From: an uncultured Clostridium sp.
GTDB taxonomy: Bacteria; Bacillota; Clostridia; Oscillospirales; Acutalibacteraceae
Assembly: GCA_902471875.1 (NCBI GenBank)
Contig: CABRLN010000014.1
Coordinates: forward strand, 1-51,469
DNA length: 51,469 bases
Reading direction: 5' to 3'
Part shown: piece after piece, positions 23,550 through 31,175 of the stretch
Position numbering within the stretch: position 1 is the first letter of the stretch
Layout of the letters: each line of letters begins with the position of its first letter
The notes under the pieces: model-generated
What the model saw: the letters and a program-made list of their open reading frames with translations, nothing else
Databases searched by the model: none
What the model was told of the DNA's origin: nothing
Program-made: the position numbers and the translations under genes

Positions 23550-25496
23550 TTATGCCTTGTTTCTTTTTAAAAGTGCCAGTAACAGCATACCAACAAAAGA
23601 ACCAACCAGTAATGAAACAATATACATTGGCCAGTTACCAACAACGGCAAATACGAATATACCGCCGTGAGGCGCCATTAGAGTACATCCAAACAAGCCT
23701 GACAACGCACCTGCAACAGCTGAACCTATTACACAAGACGGAATAACTCTTGCAGGGTCTGCCGCAGCGTAAGGAATTGCACCCTCGGTTACAAAGCTTA
23801 GTCCCATAATATAGTTAACAGGTCCGCTTTTTCTTTCTTCTGCTGTAAATTTCTTCTTAAAGAAGGTAGTTGCTAAAGCAATAGCTATTGGAGGTACCAT
23901 ACCGCCTATCATAACAGCCGCCATTATCATATAGCAAATTGTTTGTGCAGCAGTGTCTGTTAAAGCTGCTGCTTGCGTTAAAGCCGCTGTACCAAATACA
24001 TAAGCCGCCTTGTTGAAAGGACCACCCATGTCAATAGCCATCATACCTGCCAAAATAGCACACAGCAAAACAATTGTACGTGGGTTTGCACCCAACATCT
24101 GCAAGCCGTTGTTAAGCATTGTGTTTAGCCAGCCCATTACAGGGTTAATAGCACACATAAACAAGCCTATAAACAATAAGCCCAAAATAGGGTATATTAA
24201 AACAGGTTTAATACCTTCAAGTGAATGCGGTAATTTGTCGCAAAGCTTTTCTATGCCAAGCATTACATAGCCGCCTACAAAACCAGCAACTAATGCTCCT
24301 AAAAAACCTGACGGAATGTCGCCGCCCGGTGCTGCAAAGGTGCTGCCCAAGGTTGCCAAATAGCCGCCTACAAAGCCTACCAGCAAGCCGGGCCTGTTGG
24401 CTATACTCATACCAATATATCCCGCAAGAATAGGCACCATAAAATTAAATGCAAATCCGCCAATGTTTTTAAACCAAGCCGCTGCAGGTGTAGCAGTACC
24501 AAAATTTGCGTCCTGCGGTGCACCCATTATTGTATCAATAAGGAATGCAATAGCAATTAATATACCGCCTGCAACAACAAACGGCAGCATATGCGAAACA
24601 CCGTTCATAAGGTGCTTGTAAAGCTGGCGTCCAAAGCTTTCTTTTTCGCCAATATTGTCATCTTGTTCTGCTTTGTCGCTGCGGTAAACAGGTGCCTTAC
24701 CGTCAATGATTTTCTGAATTAATTCTTCAGGCTTATGAATACCATGCGAAACAGGTACGCTTATAAGCGGCTTGCCGTTAAACCTTGCCATTTCAACTGT
24801 TTTGTCTGCGGCAATAATAATACCGTCACAATTGGCAATTTCTTCTTTTGTAAGAACATTTTTTGCACCGCTCGAGCCGTTTGTTTCTGCCTTTAACGGG
24901 TAACCCATTTTTTCACCAGCTTTTTCAAGTGCCTCAGCAGCCATATAAGTATGGGCAATGCCTGTAGGACAGGCTGTTACTGCAAGAATTCTGTAGCCGG
25001 ATTTACTCAGATTTGTTTTTGGTTTAGCTTCTTCACCAAACTTTTCAGCTTCTTTTTTATCAATAATACTTATAAACTCATCTTTACTTTTTGCATTAAC
25101 AAGTTCTGCTTTAAATTCTTCGTCCATAAGCATTTGCATTAGTCTTGACAAAACCTCAAGATGAACATCACCGTCGTTTGGTGCGGCTATCATAAATATT
25201 AAATCAGACGGCTGTCCGTCCATAGACTTATAGTCAACTCCGCCCGGAACAGTTACAGCCGCTAAAGCAGGCCTTTTAACTGCGTCACTTTTAGCATGAG
25301 GAATTGCTATACCCTGGCCAATAGCTGTTGAAGACTGTTCTTCTCTTGCAAGAATACCTTTTTTGTATTTTGATACATCTGCCAGATTTCCTGCTTGTTG
25401 GTGCAGCAAAATAAGCTTTTCAATAGCTTCTGACTTTGAACCCAGCTTTACGCCTAAGCTTATACTTTGTTTACTAAGTAAGTCAGTAATACGCAT
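23550..25496 (-). CDS. fruA: PTS fructose transporter, EIIABC
   Basis: Imports fructose and phosphorylates it to fructose-1-phosphate. The 648-residue protein is ordered EIIA (1-150, phosphorylated His67 in GIAIPHAKSD), EIIB (about 168-265, Cys176 in TACPTGIAHTYMAAEAL) and EIIC (about 290-645, around nine membrane segments, with NPVMGWLN and FVTEGAIPYAAADPARV). This A-B-C order is typical of Firmicute FruA. RBS AGGAGG precedes ATG 25496. It sits 17 bp after fruK in the fructose operon and precedes ptsH. Confidence 0.97.
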   Translation of the reverse strand: MRITDLLSKQSISLGVKLGSKSEAIEKLILLHQQAGNLADVSKYKKGILAREEQSSTAIGQGIAIPHAKSDAVKRPALAAVTVPGGVDYKSMDGQPSDLIFMIAAPNDGDVHLEVLSRLMQMLMDEEFKAELVNAKSKDEFISIIDKKEAEKFGEEAKPKTNLSKSGYRILAVTACPTGIAHTYMAAEALEKAGEKMGYPLKAETNGSSGAKNVLTKEEIANCDGIIIAADKTVEMARFNGKPLISVPVSHGIHKPEELIQKIIDGKAPVYRSDKAEQDDNIGEKESFGRQLYKHLMNGVSHMLPFVVAGGILIAIAFLIDTIMGAPQDANFGTATPAAAWFKNIGGFAFNFMVPILAGYIGMSIANRPGLLVGFVGGYLATLGSTFAAPGGDIPSGFLGALVAGFVGGYVMLGIEKLCDKLPHSLEGIKPVLIYPILGLLFIGLFMCAINPVMGWLNTMLNNGLQMLGANPRTIVLLCAILAGMMAIDMGGPFNKAAYVFGTAALTQAAALTDTAAQTICYMIMAAVMIGGMVPPIAIALATTFFKKKFTAEERKSGPVNYIMGLSFVTEGAIPYAAADPARVIPSCVIGSAVAGALSGLFGCTLMAPHGGIFVFAVVGNWPMYIVSLLVGSFVGMLLLALLKRNKA

Positions 25497-25512
25497 AAAT
25501 TTTACCTCCTGT

Positions 25513-26415
25513 TTAAAATTGATTTATAAGTTCAAAAATTTTATCCTTTGTTGCCAGCCCCTCCGAAAAGGCTGTTGCACTGCCTGCGGCAGAACCTAAA
25601 CGCAAAGAATAGCCATAGTTACCTGTTTGTGTATATCCTGCAATAAAGCCTGCCACCATACTGTCGCCTGCCCCTACCGAATTTACCACCTTACCGCTTG
25701 GTACACCCATTTTTGTTACTTCGCCATTGGAAGCAACCAGTAATGCACCGTTGCCTGCCATTGAAACAATTACATTGGTTGCACCCATGCTTTGCAGCTT
25801 TTTTGCATAATGTATAATTTCGGTTTCGTCCTTTAGCTCAATACCAAACATTTCGCCCAATTCTATATTATTCGGCTTAATCATAAAAGGCTTATATTTC
25901 AAAACATTCAACAATAAATCCTTTGTGGCATCAACCACAAACATTATGCCTTTGTTTTGCAAACGCTCCATAATTTTTTCGTAAATATCGCTTGGCATAG
26001 ACTTTGGAATACTGCCTGCCAACACAAGGTAGTCACCCTGTTTTAAATTATCAAGCTTTTCAAAAAGCTTGTTTAAGGCGTCAGTACTAATGTCAGGTCC
26101 TGAACCGTTAATGTCGGTTTCTTTGTCAGCTTTAAGCTTTACATTTATTCGTGACATTCCGTTTTGAAGCTTTATAAAATCGGTTTTTACACCAAATTCC
26201 GCAACAGCCTTTTCTATGGCGTCACCTGTAAAGCCTGCTATAAACCCCAAAGCTACATTTTCCACGCCTAAATTACCAAGCACTGTTGATACATTAATGC
26301 CCTTGCCGCCAAACATTACCTTTTCTTTTAAGGCTCTGTTAACTTCACCATGATTTATGCTTTTAACGTACATTACATAGTCTATGGCAGGGTTAAATGT
26401 AACAGTGTAAATCAT
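25513..26415 (-). CDS. fruK: 1-phosphofructokinase
   Basis: Phosphorylates fructose-1-phosphate to fructose-1,6-bisphosphate. PfkB-family kinase of 300 residues with the N-terminal substrate motif GGKGINVSTVLGNLG and the C-terminal VNSVGAGDSMVAGFIAG containing the catalytic aspartate. The start codon overlaps the fruR stop by one base and AAGGAGG lies inside the end of fruR, implying coupled translation. Its product goes directly to glycolysis. Confidence 0.97.
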   Translation of the reverse strand: MIYTVTFNPAIDYVMYVKSINHGEVNRALKEKVMFGGKGINVSTVLGNLGVENVALGFIAGFTGDAIEKAVAEFGVKTDFIKLQNGMSRINVKLKADKETDINGSGPDISTDALNKLFEKLDNLKQGDYLVLAGSIPKSMPSDIYEKIMERLQNKGIMFVVDATKDLLLNVLKYKPFMIKPNNIELGEMFGIELKDETEIIHYAKKLQSMGATNVIVSMAGNGALLVASNGEVTKMGVPSGKVVNSVGAGDSMVAGFIAGYTQTGNYGYSLRLGSAAGSATAFSEGLATKDKIFELINQF

Positions 26416-27161
26416 TATAACACCTCCTTAATAACGGTTAATTCTAAGAAAATTTTATTTTTTAATTTGTCTGTTATTATACAGGCGTCCTGCACCTCAC
26501 AAACTGAAATAGCAAACACCTTGTCAAACTTAGTATGGTCTGCAAGTACAAATGTTATCATACTTCGGTTTTTTGCCTCCATTTTCATTACAGCCTCTTC
26601 TACGTCGGGGGTTGTACAGCCAACACTTGGTTCTATGCCGTTTGTACCTAAAAATGACTTTGTAAAATTATACTTTTTCATATTGCTTACACCCTCGGCA
26701 CCAACAATAGCCTCGGTAGATTGCTTTAGCCTGCCGCCCACCACAAAGGTTTTTAAACCTTTACTCAAAAGTTTTTTTGCATGTGAAATGCCGTTAGTAA
26801 CAAAGGTTGCCTTAGTATTTTCAATATAATCTATCATACAGCCTGTAGTAGTACCTGCGTCAATATAAACAAAGTCGTTGTCATTAATTAGCGAAGCAGC
26901 ATATTTTCCTATAGCTTTTTTTTCTTCAATACAATGCTGTTCCTTTGTAGCAACATCTTCTTCTGACACATCAAAGGTTTTATCAATAGCTGTTGCACCG
27001 CCATGTACCTTATTTAGTTTTCCCATATGGTCAAGAGTATTCAAATCTCTTCTTATTGTTGATTCGGAAGTGCTTAATATTTGCGTAAGCTCGGTAACGG
27101 TTACCGCTTTTTTATTTTCTAATAATTCAAGTATAGCTGAATGTCTTTCTTCTGATAACAT
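26415..27161 (-). CDS. fruR: DeoR-family fructose operon regulator
   Basis: Transcription repressor expected to respond to a fructose phosphate. The 248-residue protein has the DeoR-type winged helix RHSAILELLENKKAVTVTEL through STSESTIRRDLNTLDHMGKL, then a ribose-5-phosphate-isomerase-like effector domain with YIDAGTTTGCMIDY and FLGTNGIEPSVGCTTPD. First gene of the operon, with RBS GGGAGG. Two direct repeats upstream are likely operators (see separate entry), so it probably autoregulates the operon. Confidence 0.95.
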   Translation of the reverse strand: MLSEERHSAILELLENKKAVTVTELTQILSTSESTIRRDLNTLDHMGKLNKVHGGATAIDKTFDVSEEDVATKEQHCIEEKKAIGKYAASLINDNDFVYIDAGTTTGCMIDYIENTKATFVTNGISHAKKLLSKGLKTFVVGGRLKQSTEAIVGAEGVSNMKKYNFTKSFLGTNGIEPSVGCTTPDVEEAVMKMEAKNRSMITFVLADHTKFDKVFAISVCEVQDACIITDKLKNKIFLELTVIKEVL

Positions 27162-27184
27162 TTTCTTGCCCTCCCTTTATCTAT

Positions 27185-27212
27185 ATAATAACACAAAAAA
27201 AATCAAAATCAA
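27185..27212 (-). promoter_or_regulatory. fru operon promoter
   Basis: Minus-strand TTGATT (27207-27212) and TATTAT (27185-27190) with a 16-bp spacer. The rest of 27278-27432 is AT-rich with no recognised feature. Confidence 0.55.
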
Positions 27213-27213
27213 G

Positions 27214-27277
27214 CATTTTCTTTCATAAACATTCAAAACATCTCTGTAAAAAACTGCTAAACGCTCATTTTCGTTCA
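27214..27277 (-). promoter_or_regulatory. Putative FruR operators (two direct repeats)
   Basis: CATTTTCTTTCA (27214-27225) and CATTTTCGTTCA (27266-27277), 11 of 12 matching, spaced 52 bp, about five helical turns. One abuts the -35 box. The minus-strand reading TGAAnGAAAATG resembles known DeoR/FruR half-sites. Confidence 0.6.
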
Positions 27278-27432
27278 AAACCAGTTAAATTTCTTATTAC
27301 TTTTTTATAAATGAGTTTTTATTAATTTATATATTATTACATATTGATTAGACATAATGTACTAAGAGAGTTATTAAAATTCGTTACAATATTAGAAATT
27401 TCATTTTAGGATAATAAAAATTAAATTACTTT

Positions 27433-28251
27433 TTAAAAATAAGGTTCATTAATTAAGTCAATTTCTTTAAAAACATCTATGTCATGCGAAATTACTTTTT
27501 TATTTTTTGCAGCACTATTTTTTTCATTTTCAATAGCCTTGTTATTATCTTCACACAACCATAAGCTTAATCTGTTATCCATAGCATTTAATGGACGTTG
27601 TGAATTAGTGTTGCATTGTAAATAATCAATCATTCGCATTACAGAGCGTTTAACATCAATATGTGTATATATTTGCTGAAGGTGCTGTATTTGTTCAGAT
27701 GTAACCTTATAAATGCCGTTTGTGCAGGGCAGCTTAAAAGCTGCTCTGCTTTTATTTACTTTTATTTTATTTAGTTTACTTTCCTTTTCTTTACTTTGTG
27801 CATTATGGTTAACATTATTAGATTTAATGTCAGCATTATCTTTAATAATGTTAATATTATTAGAAAAATGGGCGCACTTAACCAAGAGGTACTCCTTTTT
27901 AACATTAATTTGCTTTCTTCTTGATGCTGCTTCAAAATATATTTCCTGAATTTCAGCAGATGTCAGTATTTTGTACTTTTTATACAAACCAATGTGAAAA
28001 ATACCTCTTCGCATAGCTGCGTCAATTATTTCAGAAACAACATTAACACCTGTCCCGTTTTTACGGGCAAACATTAATGCTACCTCGTCATTCCAATCAC
28101 AATAGTAGCCCTCATGAAAAAGCTTTTCGTAGAGCTTGTAAATTATTGCATATCCTGTAGCTCCAAATTCTGCTTCTATAAGCTCTATTTTTACGCTTGG
28201 TATGCAATTATGCGGAAAGTAGTCAAGTCCTGCTTTTATGGGACGTGCCAT
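27433..28251 (-). CDS. DUF4373 / Lin1244-Lin1753 domain protein (phage or plasmid replication-like)
   Basis: A 272-residue protein whose first 120 residues match the Lin1244/Lin1753 (DUF4373) domain: ARPIKAGLDYFPHNC, then GATGYAIIYKLYEKLFHEGYYC and a segment ending FEAASRRKQI. The middle is a polar low-complexity linker with many Asn and Lys; the C-terminal part has DIDVFKEIDLINEPYF. Such proteins act as replication initiators or DnaD-like helicase loaders in phages and plasmids. ATG at 28251 is chosen by GGAAG upstream and the conserved start; the frame extends 45 bases further. No phage genes surround it. Confidence 0.8.
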   Translation of the reverse strand: MARPIKAGLDYFPHNCIPSVKIELIEAEFGATGYAIIYKLYEKLFHEGYYCDWNDEVALMFARKNGTGVNVVSEIIDAAMRRGIFHIGLYKKYKILTSAEIQEIYFEAASRRKQINVKKEYLLVKCAHFSNNINIIKDNADIKSNNVNHNAQSKEKESKLNKIKVNKSRAAFKLPCTNGIYKVTSEQIQHLQQIYTHIDVKRSVMRMIDYLQCNTNSQRPLNAMDNRLSLWLCEDNNKAIENEKNSAAKNKKVISHDIDVFKEIDLINEPYF

Positions 28252-28394
28252 TAAACCACTTCCTTTAATATTAGTATTAATTGAATGAAAAGCCATTCAA
28301 TTAATAGTAAAAATTCTAAAAAAGTTGTCTAAAAATATACAACCTTGCAAAAAATAAATTGTTTTAAAATATATTCAAATTTTTTTAATAAAAA

Positions 28395-28430
28395 ATGGGT
28401 AAGGCTTTGCACCTTACCCATAATTATTTT
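28395..28430. terminator. Bidirectional terminator
   Basis: ATGGGTAAGG and CCTTACCCAT form a perfect 10-bp stem flanked by A and T runs, after the Bax-inhibitor gene. Confidence 0.85.
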
Positions 28431-28437
28431 ATAATTG

Positions 28438-29280
28438 TCAGCTTCTTCTTTTGCCAAATATAGAAAGCAAACGCAGAAACAAATTAATATAGTCTAAATA
28501 CAGTGACAAAGCACTTAAAATACTAAGCTTTTCAAGCATAGCAGGGTTACCCTGAAAAGCATTAAACTGCTTTTTAATTCTGTTATTGTCATATACCGTA
28601 AAGCCCATAAAGATTATAATACCTACACAGCCTATAATAATGTCGTTCATTCTGCTGTGAATAAAGAAAATTGAAATTAACGAATATACCAACAAGCCTA
28701 TAAGTGACACCAACAGCACCGGTCCCAGCTTTGACATATCCTTTTTAGTTACCAAACCAATAACTGCAAGTATTAAATAAAGTGCAGATGTTATGCCAAA
28801 TACAAATACTACTGAACCAAGCTCGTAAAGCAAAAGGGTTGGAGTAATTAATATACCCATATCTGCCGCATACAAAACAAACACTATTTTAGCAAGTGTT
28901 GGCGGCATTTTTGCTACAAAAAAGCCTATAACAAAAACAAATATAATGCTTGCTACTGACGCACCAAGATATAGCTCGGTGTGCAGTGCAACAAACTCCA
29001 TAACAGACATTGAGTTAAGCGTCATATATAATGCCAACCCAAAGGTAATAGCCAACCCAAAGAACATCCACAAATAAGTTTTTGCAATATGCTTTGCAAA
29101 GCTTTCTGACCCTGCACTTTCCATGCTGTAGCCATTGTTGTAGCTACTGTAATTATTGTTATATCCGTTATAATTGTTATAGCTGTTGCCATAACTATTG
29201 TTTTGACCGTTGCCGTATCCATCATTATAATACGTATTTCTTGTATAACGGTTATCATCAGGTTCATTAGGATTTCTCAC
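28438..29280 (-). CDS. Bax inhibitor-1 / YccA family membrane protein with Asn/Tyr-rich N-terminus
   Basis: A 280-residue protein with a low-complexity head (about residues 10-52) dominated by Asn, Tyr, Gly and Ser, then seven predicted membrane helices of the BI-1 family from residue 62 on. Family marks are FAKHIAKTYLWMFFGLA, GFTVYDNNRIKK and SALSLYLDYINLFLRLLSIF, with the conserved aspartates of the pH-sensitive calcium-leak site in known members. Physiological role in bacteria is unclear. It starts 28 bp after the TrmK-Nif3 gene and is probably co-transcribed with it. Confidence 0.92.
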   Translation of the reverse strand: MRNPNEPDDNRYTRNTYYNDGYGNGQNNSYGNSYNNYNGYNNNYSSYNNGYSMESAGSESFAKHIAKTYLWMFFGLAITFGLALYMTLNSMSVMEFVALHTELYLGASVASIIFVFVIGFFVAKMPPTLAKIVFVLYAADMGILITPTLLLYELGSVVFVFGITSALYLILAVIGLVTKKDMSKLGPVLLVSLIGLLVYSLISIFFIHSRMNDIIIGCVGIIIFMGFTVYDNNRIKKQFNAFQGNPAMLEKLSILSALSLYLDYINLFLRLLSIFGKRRS

Positions 29281-29308
29281 AATATCACACTCCTATTAAT
29301 TAATATGA

Positions 29309-30769
29309 TTATAAATAGCTAATATAATCAGTAAATGTTTTAGATTTTATAAATTCTACATTTGGAAACCTTCTGCCAAACACCTGTACCAAATAGTCAA
29401 TTACAACATCTTCTGTTCTGTAATGGCCTGCATCAACTACCGTAAGGTTAATGTCATGAGCTTCTAAAATATAATTATGCTTTATTTCGCCTGTAACAAA
29501 GGCGTCAGCACCTAATTCTTTTGCCAAATAAATATATTCGCCGCAAGCACCGCCGCCAACTGCCACACGGGATATTTTATTAGTTATGTCTGTAAAACGC
29601 ACCCCTGTGCAATTTAGTTTTTCTTTTACCATAAACGCAAATTGCTTTGACGACATTGGTGTACCATTTATGTCACCCACTGCAATGCCTTCGCTGTGTA
29701 AATAAACATTTTCCAGTTTAAGCACATTTGCCATACATACATTTACACCTTGGGGCGAAAGGTCAAGGTTAGTATGGGCACAAACGGCACTAAGCCCTCT
29801 TTGTGCCAGCATATATGGAATACTGCTGCTTGCCAGTGAACGAACAGGCTTAAATATTACAGGGTGATGGCTTACAATAAGGCTTGCACCTGTGCGGTAA
29901 GCCTCGTTTACAACATCACTTGTAATATCAAGTGCAACCATAACCTTGCTTACCACAGCGTTTTTGTCACCTGCTAAAATACCTACATTATCATAGTCCA
30001 GTGCTGTATTAAAGGGTGCAAAGCTGTCTATATAGCTGTAAATGTCCTGTACGGTTGTAATATTTTGCGGTTCAACACCTGTTTTTGCATACTCCATAAG
30101 CTTTTCACCATAATGTATGTATTTTTTTGCCTGATTGCTAAAGCCGTCAGCAGTTAGCATTCCTTTGCCCTTTTTCAGCAATGCGTTAGCTGTTTTTTCA
30201 ATATACTGCACAGCATATTCACTGTTGCCAGGGGTAAGACCGCCATAATACATTTTTAAACGAAAGTCATTTGGTACTTTACCCGTAAAGTAAACGCTCA
30301 TTACAGAATACAGCTTGTTTTCTGCCATTGTTGCCTGTTCGCTTTCAATATTAAAGCCGTTGCTGTACAGGTATTCTCTAAGTACCTCTGCCTTTGTCAT
30401 TGGCTGTAAAATAAAATGATATTTTTCATTTTTAACCCATGGTGCATTGTTAAGAATTTGAGCTATAAGCTCGCCGCCCATGCCTGCAATAATAATATCA
30501 TCAACCGTATTTGGGGCAATTTGTGCCAAACCGTCAGATAAGCATGAAGTTACCAAATTCTTTGCACCATATTTGGCAATGGTGTATTCACCTCGTTTTA
30601 AAGGCTCGGGGTTAATGTCAGCCGCTATTGCACTTTTAGCTTTGCCGTTTTTACATAGCCAAACGGGTAAATATGCGTGGTCTGTACCAATGTCTGCTAC
30701 CCTTACCCCTTTACGAACAAAGCTGGCACATAAGCTAAGACGATTATCTAAATCAAATAAATACTCCAT
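29309..30769 (-). CDS. trmK: Fusion of tRNA (adenine22-N1)-methyltransferase TrmK and Nif3-like metal protein
   Basis: A 486-residue two-domain protein. Residues 1-225 match TrmK, which methylates A22 of tRNA: RLSLCASFVRKGVRVADIGT, ADINPEPLKRG, IIIAGMGGELI and LQPMTKAEVLREYL. Residues about 238-486 match the Nif3/DUF34 family (YqfO-like): YDNVGILAGD, metal ligands in VSHHPVIFKP, HTNLDLSPQGV and AGHYRTED. In Bacillus the equivalents are two adjacent genes, so a gene fusion is a natural reading. No stop or frameshift is present between domains. The role of the Nif3 part is unsettled. A terminator lies just upstream, separating it from the DUF1858 gene. Confidence 0.92.
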   Translation of the reverse strand: MEYLFDLDNRLSLCASFVRKGVRVADIGTDHAYLPVWLCKNGKAKSAIAADINPEPLKRGEYTIAKYGAKNLVTSCLSDGLAQIAPNTVDDIIIAGMGGELIAQILNNAPWVKNEKYHFILQPMTKAEVLREYLYSNGFNIESEQATMAENKLYSVMSVYFTGKVPNDFRLKMYYGGLTPGNSEYAVQYIEKTANALLKKGKGMLTADGFSNQAKKYIHYGEKLMEYAKTGVEPQNITTVQDIYSYIDSFAPFNTALDYDNVGILAGDKNAVVSKVMVALDITSDVVNEAYRTGASLIVSHHPVIFKPVRSLASSSIPYMLAQRGLSAVCAHTNLDLSPQGVNVCMANVLKLENVYLHSEGIAVGDINGTPMSSKQFAFMVKEKLNCTGVRFTDITNKISRVAVGGGACGEYIYLAKELGADAFVTGEIKHNYILEAHDINLTVVDAGHYRTEDVVIDYLVQVFGRRFPNVEFIKSKTFTDYISYL

Positions 30770-30784
30770 AAAATACTCTTTCTA

Positions 30785-30825
30785 TAAAAAAATATGGCGG
30801 CAGGCACACAATGCACCGACCGCCG
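30785..30825 (-). terminator. Terminator after the DUF1858 gene
   Basis: On the minus strand GGCGG (complement of 30820-30824) pairs with CCGCC (30796-30800), with weaker inner pairs, followed by a T run at 30785-30793. Confidence 0.7.
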
Positions 30826-30850
30826 AAAATTAAAGCTTTGATAATTTGGT

Positions 30851-31054
30851 TTATTTGTTGCCTGCAATATGGTTATTTATTTTTTCTACCATTTCGTCAG
30901 CGTCAACACCGTGTACCATACAAGCCTCGGCAAGGCTTTCGCCTCTTGAAGCAGGACAGCCTAAGCAGTGCATACCCATTTCCATAAAAATTGGTGCTGT
31001 TGAATTATCCATATCTAAAATATCGCCAATTAGTGTATCTTTTGTAATCTGCAT
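30851..31054 (-). CDS. DUF1858 domain protein
   Basis: A 67-residue soluble protein of the DUF1858 type: MQITKDTLIGDILDM, then MGMHCLGCPASRGESL with the paired cysteines, then a helical end with VDADEMVEKINNHI. DUF1858 proteins are linked to redox or hybrid-cluster contexts in anaerobes but have no proven role. ATG at 31054 follows GGAGGT; an earlier in-frame ATG overlaps that site. It has its own promoter and terminator. Confidence 0.9.
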   Translation of the reverse strand: MQITKDTLIGDILDMDNSTAPIFMEMGMHCLGCPASRGESLAEACMVHGVDADEMVEKINNHIAGNK

Positions 31055-31098
31055 TACAATTACCTCCATTCTTTTTCACATTTCTTTGGTTTTTAATT

Positions 31099-31127
31099 AT
31101 TATACCCCAAAATTTTATACTATGCAA
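31099..31127 (-). promoter_or_regulatory. Promoter of the DUF1858 gene
   Basis: Minus-strand TTGCAT (31122-31127) and TATAAT (31099-31104), spacer 17 bp. Confidence 0.75.
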
Positions 31128-31175
31128 CAGAATTAATAGAATGTTTAAAACTGTAGCAAACTTGTAAATATTAAA

